From Paraliobacillus zengyii (lineage in GTDB: Bacteria; Bacillota; Bacilli; Bacillales; Amphibacillaceae), in contig NZ_CP029797.1 in NCBI RefSeq assembly GCF_003268595.1, forward strand, positions 62,001-126,000: a stretch of DNA of 64,000 nt, written 5' to 3'. Shown piece after piece: positions 1 to 8,054 of this stretch. Position 1 is the stretch's first letter. Each line of letters opens with the position of its first letter. The position numbers and the translations under genes were made by a program. Under the pieces are notes generated by a model that was not told the DNA's origin, did no database searches, and worked only from the letters and a program-made list of their open reading frames with translations.

Positions 1-153
1 GAAGAAACATATCCAGCAGTCTTTATTGTGGCTTTGGATCAAGAAGAAAATGCTTTTGAACGTGTTTCTTATAGTTATGCAGATGTTTTGACAGAAACAG
101 TAGAGCTAAACTTCATCGAAGGCAGGACTGCACTAGCAGTTGGAGAACAGTAG
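1..153 (+). CDS. veg: Veg protein, C-terminal part (5' truncated)
   Basis: The window opens inside a gene read in frame from base 1; 50 residues remain before the TAG stop. The end reads [19 protein letters not shown], which closely matches the C-terminus of B. subtilis Veg, a small protein of about 86 residues linked to biofilm matrix gene expression and strongly transcribed in growth. Position just upstream of an sspF homologue matches the veg-sspF order of B. subtilis. The start and promoter lie outside the window. The identification is from recalled family sequence and synteny. Confidence 0.88.
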   Translation, partial: EETYPAVFIVALDQEENAFERVSYSYADVLTETVELNFIEGRTALAVGEQ

Positions 154-173
154 ACTTTGTTTACTGTTTTTTT
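146..173 (+). terminator. Probable veg terminator overlapping the stop codon
   Basis: AACAGTA (146-152) can pair with TACTGTT (162-168), followed by a run of T. The 5' arm overlaps the veg stop codon. The stem is only 7 bp, so this is a moderate call. Confidence 0.5.
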
Positions 174-282
174 GTGCTTTAATTTCCAATAAAACAAATA
201 ATTACTAAGGTTTATTTAATTGTTATTGCTCACACTATAAATGCAACCTATTTCATAAAAAGAAAGGAGCGATCTCTCTCCG

Positions 283-465
283 ATGAGCAGACGTAAAGGA
301 ATTATGTCCAATCAATTAAAAGAAGAGATTGCAAAAGAATTAGGTTTTTATGAAACAGTTCAAAAAGAAGGTTGGGGCGGTATCCGTGCTCGTGATGCAG
401 GTAATATGGTAAAGCGAGCAGTGGAAATGGCCGAAGAACAATTAATACGAGACAAATCCAATTAG
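283..465 (+). CDS. sspF: Small acid-soluble spore protein, alpha/beta-related (SspF-like)
   Basis: This 60-residue protein is a DNA-binding small acid-soluble spore protein homologue. It has the family signature [20 protein letters not shown] near residues 32-51, and its start MSRRKGIMS parallels B. subtilis SspF (MGRRRGVMS). Such proteins coat DNA in the forespore and are normally transcribed by sigma-G RNA polymerase. A GAAAGGAG ribosome site lies upstream of the ATG. It sits between veg and ispE as in B. subtilis and has its own terminator. No clear sigma-G promoter was recognised. Confidence 0.92.
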   Translation: MSRRKGIMSNQLKEEIAKELGFYETVQKEGWGGIRARDAGNMVKRAVEMAEEQLIRDKSN

Positions 466-484
466 TTGGGTTTGTCTCTTTTTT
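449..484 (+). terminator. sspF terminator
   Basis: A 13-bp stem pairs 449-461 with 466-478, including one G-T pair, and is followed by TTTTTT. It begins within the last codons of sspF, so the spore gene is transcribed separately from ispE. Confidence 0.8.
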
Positions 485-570
485 AAATATATAGTATGTT
501 ATCATTGGATAAAGTACGTAAGAGTGCGTAAAACGTGATTATGTAAAGAAGAATGAAGTGGGTGAATGGG

Positions 571-1422
571 ATGTATGTTTTAGAGAAGGCGCCAGCTAAA
601 ATTAACTTATCGCTGGATGTGTTACATAAACGTCCAGATAATTATCATGAGATTGAAATGGTAATGACAACAGTTGATCTGGCTGACCGAATTGAATTAA
701 CTAGCATTGATACGGATAAAATTGTAATGGGTTCAGAAAGTCGATTTATACCAAACGACGAACGAAACCTTGCTTATCGTGCGGCAAAGTTGATTAAAGA
801 TAAATACCATATAAATAAAGGTGTACATATAACGGTTGAAAAGTTTATTCCTGTAGCTTCGGGTTTAGCTGGTGGTAGTAGTGATGCAGCGGCTACACTC
901 CGTGGATTAAATCGACTTTGGTCGCTTAATATCCCAACTGCTGAATTGGCGGAGATAGGCTCTGAAATAGGTTCGGATGTTTCATTTTGTGTATATAATT
1001 CAACTGCTGTGGTAAGAGGGAGAGGCGAAAAAATCACAGAGTTACCATCGCCTCCAACTTGTTGGGTGGTGCTTGCCAAACCGATGATAGGTGTTTCAAC
1101 GCCAAGTATCTATCAGCATTTGGAATTAGATAACATTAAACACCCCGATACAGAGGGGATGATAGATGCGATCAAATCAAATGACTATATAAAAATGACG
1201 AATAAATTAGGGAATGTATTGGAAGGAGTTACGCTTCCTTTATATCCTGAAGTACAACAAATAAAAAATAAAATGATTAGTTCGGGTGCAGATGCAGTTC
1301 TAATGAGTGGGAGTGGTCCAACAATGTTTTCACTTGTTGCACAAGAAAGCCGAGCATATCGAATTTATAATAGTTTACGTGGTTTTTGTGAAGAAGTGTT
1401 TGTAGTACAAATGTTAGGGTGA
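571..1422 (+). CDS. ispE: 4-diphosphocytidyl-2-C-methyl-D-erythritol kinase
   Basis: IspE is the GHMP-family kinase that phosphorylates CDP-methylerythritol in the methylerythritol phosphate route to isoprenoids. The N-terminus [13 protein letters not shown] and the ATP-binding loop [20 protein letters not shown] are typical, as is the C-terminal motif LMSGSGPT. The ATG at 571 is preferred because homologues start only three residues before EKAPAKINL. An in-frame ATG at 553 would add six residues, and both have only weak ribosome sites. Length from 571 is 283 residues, close to the family norm. Synteny between sspF and purR supports the call. Confidence 0.95.
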   Translation: MYVLEKAPAKINLSLDVLHKRPDNYHEIEMVMTTVDLADRIELTSIDTDKIVMGSESRFIPNDERNLAYRAAKLIKDKYHINKGVHITVEKFIPVASGLAGGSSDAAATLRGLNRLWSLNIPTAELAEIGSEIGSDVSFCVYNSTAVVRGRGEKITELPSPPTCWVVLAKPMIGVSTPSIYQHLELDNIKHPDTEGMIDAIKSNDYIKMTNKLGNVLEGVTLPLYPEVQQIKNKMISSGADAVLMSGSGPTMFSLVAQESRAYRIYNSLRGFCEEVFVVQMLG

Positions 1423-1432
1423 AAACAAGGAC

Positions 1433-1461
1433 TTGATTAAACACGTATAAAATGATATATT
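1433..1461 (+). promoter_or_regulatory. Probable purR promoter (extended -10)
   Basis: TTGATT (1433-1438), a 17-base spacer and TATATT (1456-1461), preceded by TGA at 1453-1455, form an extended -10 sigma-A promoter in the ispE-purR gap. The predicted start falls just before a PurBox-like site. Confidence 0.6.
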
Positions 1462-1469
1462 TAATTAAA

Positions 1470-1482
1470 AATATTCGGGTTT
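1470..1482 (-). promoter_or_regulatory. PurBox-like operator before purR
   Basis: Read on the minus strand this is AAACCCGAATATT. It matches 11 of 13 positions of the PurR-binding PurBox as I recall it (AWWWCCGAACWWT). It lies just downstream of the predicted purR start point, where binding would give autoregulation. Only one box was found, whereas strong PurR sites usually have two. Confidence 0.42.
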
Positions 1483-1494
1483 TGAGGTGTGAAA

Positions 1495-2310
1495 ATGAAA
1501 AGAAGCGATCGGTTGATAGGAATGACACATTATGTTTTGGAACATCCAATGCAATTGATTTCGTTGCCATATTTCTCAGATAAATATTTAGCAGCAAAAT
1601 CATCTATAAGTGAAGATTTGGCTATCATGAATAATATGTTTCAAAAAGAAGGAATTGGTTATCTAGAATCAGTTTCTGGAGCTGCTGGTGGCGTTCGTTA
1701 TATTCCGCAGTATGCCCACCAAAAGAGTGAGGATTTTATTGAAAAGTTATGTCGTCGTTTAGAGGATCCGGAACGACTATTGCCAGGTGGTTATTTGTTT
1801 ATGAGCGATATTTTAGGTGAACCTGAGACAATAAGAGAAATAGGAAGGCTTTTTGCAACGGAATTTTCCTCACTAGGAATTGAAGCAATTGTTACTGTAG
1901 CAACAAAAGGAATTCCTTTAGCTTATGCAGTAGCTTCTTTCTTAAATGTTCCGGTTGTAATTGTAAGACGCGACCCGAAAATTACTGAGGGTTCTACCGT
2001 TAGCATTAACTATGTTTCTGGATCGACAAGAAAGATTCAAACAATGGTTCTAACAAAGCGTAGTTTAAAACAGGGTACAACAGTTTGTATCATTGATGAT
2101 TTTATGAAAGCTGGCGGTACAATTGATGGTATGAAAAATTTATTAAAGGAATTTAATGCCAATGTAGCTGCAATCGGTGTGTTAGCGGAGGCTGAAGATG
2201 AGGAAGAGGAACGCGTAGTAGAAGAATATACGTCACTTGTACAAATAGCTAACGTTGATGTGCGAAATAAGCATGTTGAACTACGTAAAGGTAACTATTT
2301 TGCTCACTAG
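1495..2310 (+). CDS. purR: Pur operon repressor PurR
   Basis: PurR represses purine synthesis genes in Gram-positive bacteria and is relieved by PRPP. The N-terminal winged-helix part (about residues 1-75) is followed by a phosphoribosyltransferase-like domain with the PRPP motif VCIIDDFMKAGGTIDG and the conserved segment TEGSTVSINYVSGS. The ATG at 1495 is chosen because GAGGTG lies five bases upstream; an in-frame GTG at 1489 is part of that site. The 271 residues are slightly shorter than the 285 of B. subtilis, with a shorter C-terminus. ridA, the usual next gene, is missing. Confidence 0.95.
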   Translation: MKRSDRLIGMTHYVLEHPMQLISLPYFSDKYLAAKSSISEDLAIMNNMFQKEGIGYLESVSGAAGGVRYIPQYAHQKSEDFIEKLCRRLEDPERLLPGGYLFMSDILGEPETIREIGRLFATEFSSLGIEAIVTVATKGIPLAYAVASFLNVPVVIVRRDPKITEGSTVSINYVSGSTRKIQTMVLTKRSLKQGTTVCIIDDFMKAGGTIDGMKNLLKEFNANVAAIGVLAEAEDEEEERVVEEYTSLVQIANVDVRNKHVELRKGNYFAH

Positions 2311-2437
2311 TAACATCTGTACGTAGAATCCTTAAAGCGTTATCATATTAGATTCTATAGGTATTTATGACATCTTTTTGGCTTATTTTTGTCAAGTTAA
2401 ACAAAAAACATAATTTAAACAAATAATTTTTAAATAT

Positions 2438-2459
2438 AAGCAGGATTTCCTGCTTTTTT
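2438..2459 (+). terminator. Hairpin with T-run after purR
   Basis: AAGCAGG pairs with CCTGCTT around a short loop and is followed by TTTTTT. It is positioned to end purR transcription. The same bases contain the -35 element of the spoVG sigma-H promoter, so the sequence seems to serve two purposes. Confidence 0.55.
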
Positions 2460-2466
2460 GTTGAAT
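2440..2466 (+). promoter_or_regulatory. Sigma-H promoter of spoVG
   Basis: GCAGGATTT (2440-2448) matches the sigma-H -35 consensus RNAGGAWWW, and GAAT (2463-2466) matches the -10 core. The 14 bases between AGGATTT and GAAT equal the spacing I recall for B. subtilis spoVG. This implies induction of spoVG at the start of stationary phase and sporulation. Confidence 0.75.
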
Positions 2467-2507
2467 CTATGGTAATAAGTTCAAATTGGGAAAAGGTGGT
2501 GAACATA

Positions 2508-2807
2508 ATGGAAGTAACAGACGTTAGATTACGCCGCGTGAATACCGAAGGAAGAATGCGAGCAATTGCTTCTATTACATTAGATCAGGAGTTTGTCGTG
2601 CATGATATTCGTGTAATTGATGGCAACAACGGTTTATTTGTAGCTATGCCTTCTAAAAGGACTCCAGACGGAGAGTTCAGAGATATTGCGCACCCTATTA
2701 ATTCTAATACACGTGCTAAGATACAGGATGCTGTATTAGAAGAGTATCATCAGGCTGGAGAAATAGATGAAGTAGAGTATGAGGAAGCAGGAGCAGGAGC
2801 TTCTTAA
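2508..2807 (+). CDS. spoVG: Septation regulator / RNA-binding protein SpoVG
   Basis: SpoVG is a small, highly conserved nucleic-acid-binding protein affecting septation, sporulation and virulence regulators in Firmicutes. The sequence [17 protein letters not shown] and the block [19 protein letters not shown] are nearly invariant in the family. The ATG at 2508 is chosen because homologues start at MEVTDVR and AAAGGTGGTGA stands just upstream; the longer in-frame reading from 2469 overlaps the promoter. The 99 residues match the family. A terminator follows, so it is probably monocistronic. Confidence 0.96.
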   Translation: MEVTDVRLRRVNTEGRMRAIASITLDQEFVVHDIRVIDGNNGLFVAMPSKRTPDGEFRDIAHPINSNTRAKIQDAVLEEYHQAGEIDEVEYEEAGAGAS

Positions 2808-2830
2808 ATTGTTTCATCTGAATGACAGTA

Positions 2831-2861
2831 AGAGTCTAATCTAAAAAGATTAGGCTTTTTT
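2831..2861 (+). terminator. spoVG terminator
   Basis: AGTCTAATC (833-841 of this kilobase) pairs with GATTAGGCT (848-856), followed by TTTTTTG. Nine base pairs with one T-G pair. Confidence 0.8.
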
Positions 2862-3051
2862 GTTTATAGAACATATAAAGAATAGAAAGAAGTCTCGATA
2901 GATTTACCTCGTATTTTAATAATTACAAGGTTTTAAAAATAATAAAGTATGTAGAACGTTAAGTTAATTAAGTAAGGTATGAGATATTGTAGTATACTGT
3001 TGAAATGGTCGCTGTTTTAAGATATATTCGATAATGGATATCTAAAGATGT

Positions 3052-3079
3052 TTTGAATACGTAGATAAACTGTTATACT
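3052..3079 (+). promoter_or_regulatory. Candidate glmU promoter
   Basis: TTTGAA (3052-3057) and TATACT (3074-3079) are 16 bases apart, with TG one base before the -10 (extended -10). It lies 65 bases before the glmU start. The preceding 2862-3051 stretch is AT-rich and shows nothing else I can name. Confidence 0.45.
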
Positions 3080-3143
3080 TATCTCTAGGTTATAAAATAA
3101 AAATATTATTGAAATAGATACATATTGAATGGAGGAAAACTTC

Positions 3144-4520
3144 ATGACGAATAAATATGCTGTTGTGCTTGCTGCAGGACAAGGTACTCGAATGAAATCA
3201 AAGTTATATAAAGTATTACATCCTGTAATGGGACGCCCGATGGTGCAACACGTAATTGATCAATTACAAGCAGTGCAACTTAATAAAATTATTACGATTG
3301 TAGGTTTTGGAGCAGAAAAAGTGAAAGAACAACTCGGTTCTGATTCAGAATTTGTAATTCAGAAAGAACAATTAGGAACAGGCCATGCAGTAAGACAGGC
3401 TGAACCAATACTTCTAAATGAAGAAGGTGTTACACTCGTGATTTGTGGTGATACACCATTGCTAAGCAAAGAAACAATACAGGCGTTATTTGATCACCAC
3501 GAACAATCAGAAGCTAGAGCCACTGTTCTTACAACTTCTATAACGGACCCTAGTGGTTATGGTCGTGTTATTAGAGATGATAACAATAATGTTGCAAAAA
3601 TTGTCGAGCATAAGGATGCAACGGCGGAACAATTAGCTGTAAATGAAATTAATACAGGAACTTATTGTTTTGATAACCAAACATTATTTCAAGCACTAAA
3701 GAAAGTATCAAACGATAATGTACAAGGAGAATATTATTTACCTGATGTGATGGAGATTATAAAGAATGATGGTCAAAAAATTTCAGCATACCAAACAGAA
3801 GATGCTGAGGAAACTATCGGAGTTAACGATCGCATTGCATTAGCAAAAGCAGAAAAATTAATGAAGAACCGAATAAATAACAACCATATGAAAAATGGTG
3901 TTACTATTATTGATCCTGATCATACATATATAGAGCCAAAAGTCACTATTGCAAGTGATGTGGTGATTGAACCAGGTTGTGTTCTCCGTGGTGATACATC
4001 TATTGCTACTGATTGTGTTATTGGACCAAATAGTGAGATTAATAATTGTGATATAGGGGAAAATACTACCATAAAACAAAGCGTTGCCCAAGATAGTCAG
4101 ATAGGAAAAGACGTTCAAATTGGACCATATGCTCATATTCGTCCGGAAGCAGAAATAGGCGATGAAGTGAAAATCGGTAATTTTGTCGAGATTAAAAAAT
4201 CACGTATTGACTCAAAGAGTAAAGTATCCCATTTAAGTTATATAGGTGATGCAGAAATAGGTGAAAATGTAAACGTTGGTTGTGGAACGATTACAGTTAA
4301 CTATGATGGGAAAAATAAACATCTTACAAAAATTGAAGATGATGCCTTTATTGGTTGTAATTCAAATTTAATTGCCCCGGTTACGATTGGAAAAGGTTCT
4401 TATGTAGCAGCGGGTTCAACAATTAGCAAGAATGTCCCGACAAATGCGCTATCAATAGCCCGATCAAAACAAGAAAATAAAATAGATTATGCTGAAAAGA
4501 TAAAAAATAAACTTAAATAG
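3144..4520 (+). CDS. glmU: Bifunctional UDP-N-acetylglucosamine pyrophosphorylase / glucosamine-1-phosphate N-acetyltransferase
   Basis: GlmU makes UDP-GlcNAc for peptidoglycan and teichoic acid. The N-terminal half carries the nucleotidyltransferase motif [12 protein letters not shown] (residues 9-20). The C-terminal half is a left-handed beta-helix of hexapeptide repeats with the acetyltransferase signature [11 protein letters not shown] and the segment [15 protein letters not shown]. The ATG at 3144 is eight bases after GGAGG; the in-frame ATG at 3129 overlaps that ribosome site and is not conserved. Length is 458 residues, normal for the family. It is followed after 21 bases by prs, as in B. 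subtilis. Confidence 0.97.
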   Translation: MTNKYAVVLAAGQGTRMKSKLYKVLHPVMGRPMVQHVIDQLQAVQLNKIITIVGFGAEKVKEQLGSDSEFVIQKEQLGTGHAVRQAEPILLNEEGVTLVICGDTPLLSKETIQALFDHHEQSEARATVLTTSITDPSGYGRVIRDDNNNVAKIVEHKDATAEQLAVNEINTGTYCFDNQTLFQALKKVSNDNVQGEYYLPDVMEIIKNDGQKISAYQTEDAEETIGVNDRIALAKAEKLMKNRINNNHMKNGVTIIDPDHTYIEPKVTIASDVVIEPGCVLRGDTSIATDCVIGPNSEINNCDIGENTTIKQSVAQDSQIGKDVQIGPYAHIRPEAEIGDEVKIGNFVEIKKSRIDSKSKVSHLSYIGDAEIGENVNVGCGTITVNYDGKNKHLTKIEDDAFIGCNSNLIAPVTIGKGSYVAAGSTISKNVPTNALSIARSKQENKIDYAEKIKNKLK

Positions 4521-4541
4521 GTTAAATGGAGGTTCGACTAA

Positions 4542-5495
4542 ATGTCAACGGAATATAAAGATTCTTTTTTGAAAGTCTTTACGCTAAATTCTAATCCTAC
4601 TCTAGCTGAGGAGATAGCCGAGCAAATAGGCGTTACATTGGGTGAGTGTTCCGTCACTTCCTTTAGTGATGGAGAAATTCAAATTAATATAGAAGAAAGT
4701 GTGCGTGGCTGTGATGTATATGTTGTACAATCAACTAGTGGCCCTGTGAATCAGCATATAATGGAATTACTTATCATGATTGATGCGTTAAAACGCGCAT
4801 CAGCAAAAACAATTAACATCGTCATGCCTTACTATGGCTATGCAAGACAAGATAGAAAGGCGCGAGCAAGAGAGCCGATTACTGCGAAATTAGTAGCAGA
4901 CTTATTACAAGTAGCTGGTGCATCACGTGTTATCTCATTAGATTTACATGCACCACAAATTCAAGGATTCTTCAACATTCCGGTTGACCAACTAGTAGGT
5001 GTACCAATTTTATCAGATTATTGGTCTGAAAAAGGTTTAGAGGATGTCGTAGTTGTCTCTCCAGACCATGGTGGTGTGACTAGAGCAAGACAGTTAGCAG
5101 ATCGATTAAAGGCTCCTATTGCAATCATTGATAAGCGACGACCTCGTCCAAATGTAGCAGAAGTGATGAACATTGTTGGTAATGTGCAAGGGAAGACAGC
5201 CATTTTGATTGATGATATTATCGATACAGCAGGTACAATTACATTAGCGGCAGATGCTCTAATTGAAAGTGGAGCAAAAGAAGTGTATGCTTGTTGTACA
5301 CACCCAGTTTTATCAGGTCCCGCAATGGATAGGATTGGTAATTCATCTATTAAAGAATTGGTCGTAACGAATTCTATTGCGTTACCTAAAGAAAAACAAA
5401 CAGAGAAAGTTATTACATTATCAGTAGCGCCGTTGATTAGCGAAGCTATCATTCGTGTACACGAGCAATTATCAGTAAGTGTATTATTTGATTAA
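4542..5495 (+). CDS. prs: Ribose-phosphate pyrophosphokinase
   Basis: This enzyme forms PRPP from ribose 5-phosphate and ATP, feeding purine, pyrimidine, histidine and tryptophan synthesis. The catalytic flexible loop [17 protein letters not shown] is present near residues 98-114. The PRPP-binding motif DDIIDTAGT occupies residues 224-232. A TGGAGG ribosome site precedes the ATG. At 317 residues it has the standard length. It is probably cotranscribed with glmU. Confidence 0.97.
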   Translation: MSTEYKDSFLKVFTLNSNPTLAEEIAEQIGVTLGECSVTSFSDGEIQINIEESVRGCDVYVVQSTSGPVNQHIMELLIMIDALKRASAKTINIVMPYYGYARQDRKARAREPITAKLVADLLQVAGASRVISLDLHAPQIQGFFNIPVDQLVGVPILSDYWSEKGLEDVVVVSPDHGGVTRARQLADRLKAPIAIIDKRRPRPNVAEVMNIVGNVQGKTAILIDDIIDTAGTITLAADALIESGAKEVYACCTHPVLSGPAMDRIGNSSIKELVVTNSIALPKEKQTEKVITLSVAPLISEAIIRVHEQLSVSVLFD

Positions 5496-5503
5496 CTATT
5501 TAT

Positions 5504-5528
5504 GTTTAACATTTTTATAATAGGGAAA
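5504..5528 (+). promoter_or_regulatory. Sigma-B promoter of ctc
   Basis: GTTTAA (5504-5509) and GGGAAA (5523-5528) are 13 bases apart, matching the general-stress sigma-B consensus (GTTTAA, 12-15 bases, GGGWAW). It lies 60 bases before ctc, whose B. subtilis homologue is a classical sigma-B gene. Confidence 0.8.
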
Positions 5529-5588
5529 TACAAGAGATACTAGGTAGATAAATATTAAAGTAGTGAAAATTATTGGAGGTCGAGAAAC

Positions 5589-6212
5589 GTGTCAGTAAAA
5601 CTTAAAGCAAATAGTAGAAAAGATTTAAAAAATTCAAGTACAAAGCAAATAAGAAGTGAAGGATTTATCCCAGCAGTTCTTTATGGTAATGATAAAGAGC
5701 CAAAAACGATTTCTGTTAACAGCATTCAATTGTTGAAAACAGTACGTGATGAGGGTAAAAACGCAATTATTTCATTGGATGTAGAAGGCGAAGTAGTGGA
5801 TGTAATGCTACATGATTATCAGGTTGAACCAATTAAAGATCAATTAATTCATGCAGACTTCTATATTGTTAACATGTCACAAGAAATGGATGTATTAGTT
5901 CCAATTCACTTAGATGGCGAAGCGCAAGGTACGAAAGATGGCGGTGTTTTACAACAACCATTATATGAATTATCAGTTCGTGCAAAACCGGCTGATATTC
6001 CTGAAGAAATAAAGGTTGATGTATCTGCATTAGAGATTGGTGATAGTATTATGGTCTCAGATCTAAAAGAAGGTAAAAACTTTGAAATCTTAGAAGATGA
6101 AAATGCAACAATCGTAACTGTTTCTGTTCCTGATGAAGAACCAGAAGAAGTAACAGAAGAAGAAGATGCAGAGCCAGAAGTTATTAATGAAAAAGCAGCA
6201 GAAGAAGAATAA
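5589..6212 (+). CDS. ctc: General stress protein Ctc / ribosomal protein bL25 (long form)
   Basis: Ctc is the L25/TL5-type protein that binds 5S rRNA in the 50S subunit, and in Bacillus it is stress induced. The N-terminal L25 domain (about 1-95) starts VKLKANSRKDLKNSSTKQIR. A C-terminal beta domain (about 100-185) follows, then a strongly acidic tail rich in Glu. The start is GTG, supported by TGGAGG 10 bases upstream and by homology. The 207 residues fit the long Bacillus form. The upstream sigma-B promoter supports stress control, and a strong terminator follows. Confidence 0.95.
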   Translation: MSVKLKANSRKDLKNSSTKQIRSEGFIPAVLYGNDKEPKTISVNSIQLLKTVRDEGKNAIISLDVEGEVVDVMLHDYQVEPIKDQLIHADFYIVNMSQEMDVLVPIHLDGEAQGTKDGGVLQQPLYELSVRAKPADIPEEIKVDVSALEIGDSIMVSDLKEGKNFEILEDENATIVTVSVPDEEPEEVTEEEDAEPEVINEKAAEEE

Positions 6213-6238
6213 TAACAACGAAAAATAGTTAAATAAAA

Positions 6239-6268
6239 AAGCTTGGGCTTGATTAGCCCAAGCTTTTC
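6239..6268 (+). terminator. ctc terminator
   Basis: A perfect 11-bp stem, AAGCTTGGGCT with AGCCCAAGCTT, closes a five-base loop. A run of A precedes it and a short T-run follows. It could act in both directions. Confidence 0.8.
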
Positions 6269-6507
6269 CGCTATGTATTAAATCAAATTAGTATACTTAT
6301 AAACTCAACTGTTTCAAATAAGCACTAATCATTGACTGTGTTATGTTTGGGCTATATTTGATCTTTTACTTAACAGTAATGAAAAAGGCCTGCTTTCTAA
6401 CATGTACGCTTGATAGAGGTTAAAATTAATATATTAGCTGCTTGTCACAGATTTTTATTATGCTTATTACAACAGGGGCTCACTTTGTGCTGATTGATTG
6501 TAGCGTA

Positions 6508-6613
6508 AGGCAGTCGACTCCTGCGGGAAAAGCAAGATCTGAAGATCCACTTCGTAAAGCGATTTTTCTTTACGAAGTTAGCCTGAAGACTTGCCCGCGG
6601 AAAGCGACTGCCT
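6508..6613 (+). repeat. Intergenic structured repeat, copy 1
   Basis: This 106-base unit is bounded by AGGCAGTCG and its exact inverse CGACTGCCT. Inside it carries the family blocks GACTCCTGCGGGA near the left and TTGCCCGCGGAAAGCGA near the right, so the outer stem extends with few mismatches. A perfect 11-bp inner hairpin pairs ACTTCGTAAAG (6549-6559) with CTTTACGAAGT (6568-6578). It belongs to the same family as the copies at 6664 and 55719. It lies in the 805-base gap between ctc and pth, and no protein-coding role is likely. Confidence 0.8.
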
Positions 6614-6663
6614 GTAGCGGAAATCAACATGGCAGTTACGACAGAGTCTATGGTATTTCAAAT

Positions 6664-6805
6664 AAAATTGACGAGACTCCAGTAGGAACAGCAAATGTTT
6701 TCGATGGGATGAGTAATCGCAATCCCACGGGCTGAAGATCCACTCGGAAGCGTTATTTGCTTCCGAGTTAGCTGAAGCCGTGCCTACGGAAAGGGAGTCA
6801 ATTTT
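6664..6805 (+). repeat. Intergenic structured repeat, copy 2
   Basis: This 142-base unit is bounded by AAAATTGAC (6664-6672) and the inverse GTCAATTTT (6797-6805). An inner 10-bp hairpin pairs 6742-6751 with 6759-6768. The interior is almost identical to the copy at 55719-55858, while the outer stem sequence differs but still pairs. Downstream, GCTACGACGG at 6832-6841 resembles GTTACGACAG at 6635-6644, suggesting two elements in tandem in the same orientation. Confidence 0.82.
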
Positions 6806-7017
6806 ATTTGAGAAGCTGGTGATAAACTCTAGCTACGACGGGGTTTCTCTCAAGTTCGTCAGATAAAAATGCAGATGATTTTAATAGAAGTATGAAGGAA
6901 ACTTCAATTTTGGATTGTAATACTTCCTTTTTAAACCAATGATTAAGTGCCTGTTGTACACTTTACACTGTGAAAGTTGAGTTATAAAGTAAATAGTAAG
7001 AGAAAGACGTGAACGCT

Positions 7018-7578
7018 ATGAAATGTATTGTTGGATTAGGAAATCCAGGTATGAAATATAAAAATACGCGACACAATATTGGGTTTATGGTTATGGATGA
7101 ACTAGCGAGACGCAATAAGTGGGAAATTAATAAAAAAAAATTTAATGGTGATTATACAATTGAAATGGTTAATCAAGAAAAAATAATTTTATTGAAGCCG
7201 CAAACTTTTATGAATTTATCTGGTGAATCATTACGCCCGTTAATGGAATTTTATGAATTAGAAGCTGAGGATGTTCTTGTCGTATATGATGATTTAGACT
7301 TACCAACTGGTAAAATACGTTTACGACAAAAAGGTGGTCATGGTGGACATAATGGTATAAGATCAATAATTGATCAATTGGGTACGAAAGATTTTAACCG
7401 ATTACGTATCGGGATTGATCGTCCAATAACTAACATGTCTGTAGTTGATCATGTTCTTGGGAAATTTGATAAGTCACAACTAGTATTAGTAAATGATAGT
7501 ATTGAAAAGGCAGTAGAAGCCTCAGAATCTTGGATGCAAAAGTCTTTTCAAGAAGTCATGAATGATTTTAATCAATAG
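7018..7578 (+). CDS. pth: Peptidyl-tRNA hydrolase
   Basis: Pth (SpoVC in B. subtilis) releases peptides from prematurely dropped peptidyl-tRNA. GLGNPG is followed by the catalytic His in NTRHNIGF (His19 from the chosen start). The conserved segments KPQTFMNLSGES and YDDLDLPTGKIRLRQKGGHGGHNGI are also present. Homologues begin right before the hydrophobic strand, which favours ATG 7018 over the GTG at 7009; the ribosome site AGAGAAAG is weak for either. The 186 residues are typical. No terminator separates it from fin. Confidence 0.96.
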   Translation: MKCIVGLGNPGMKYKNTRHNIGFMVMDELARRNKWEINKKKFNGDYTIEMVNQEKIILLKPQTFMNLSGESLRPLMEFYELEAEDVLVVYDDLDLPTGKIRLRQKGGHGGHNGIRSIIDQLGTKDFNRLRIGIDRPITNMSVVDHVLGKFDKSQLVLVNDSIEKAVEASESWMQKSFQEVMNDFNQ

Positions 7579-7668
7579 ACATATAATAGAGAACAGTAAA
7601 TGATGTATAAAGATACCTCCAGTGGACAGACTAATAAAAGGGAAAATGCGCTGTTGGAGGTTAAATGC

Positions 7669-7899
7669 ATGACAATAAATTATAAATGCAAACATTGTAG
7701 CCAAGTGCTAGGAACTTTAGAAGAACAAATGGTAGACACAAATACTTTGGGTTGGCAACATTTATCATTACAAGAAAAGAAAGAAATGATCCATTATCAA
7801 TCAAATGGTGATATTGAAATCCATGCGATATGTGAGGATTGTCAGGAAACATTAGAACATAACCCTGAATATCACGCGTTAGATTATTTTATTCAATAA
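7669..7899 (+). CDS. fin: Anti-sigma-F factor Fin
   Basis: Fin (formerly YabK) is a small forespore protein that inhibits sigma-F late in engulfment, helping the switch to sigma-G. The 76-residue product has two Cys pairs expected of its zinc sites, CKHC near residue 6 and CEDC near residue 56. It also has the conserved LGWQHLS and ICEDCQETLEHNPEYH. The ATG at 7669 is eight bases after GGAGG; the longer in-frame reading from 7600 is rejected. Its place between pth and mfd matches B. subtilis. Confidence 0.93.
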   Translation: MTINYKCKHCSQVLGTLEEQMVDTNTLGWQHLSLQEKKEMIHYQSNGDIEIHAICEDCQETLEHNPEYHALDYFIQ

Positions 7900-8054
7900 G
7901 AATTTTGGTGTAATGGAGTTTTTGATGAAAAAACAGTCGATAAAAAATGGTAGAAAAGCGAAAATGGCTTTGGTTTGTTAACCAAGGCATTTTTGTACGT
8001 TATAGATGGATTGGAAAGCATACACTGTATCGCATCGTTTTAGGGGGAAACATT

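Noticed and set aside
553-570. Earlier ispE start at 553
   Set aside because: Homologues begin close to the AKINL motif, so the ATG at 571 is preferred; neither ribosome site is strong enough to decide alone.
1105-1603. Antisense frames over ispE, purR and many other genes
   Set aside because: They lie opposite well-conserved genes, lack ribosome sites and show no family motifs.
6442-6735. Open frame of 97 codons between ctc and pth
   Set aside because: It runs through two copies of the structured repeat and has no ribosome site; the frame is a by-product of the repeat sequence.
6508-6805. CRISPR array
   Set aside because: Only two units occur in tandem, the spacers are not of regular size, and other copies are dispersed; no cas genes are present.
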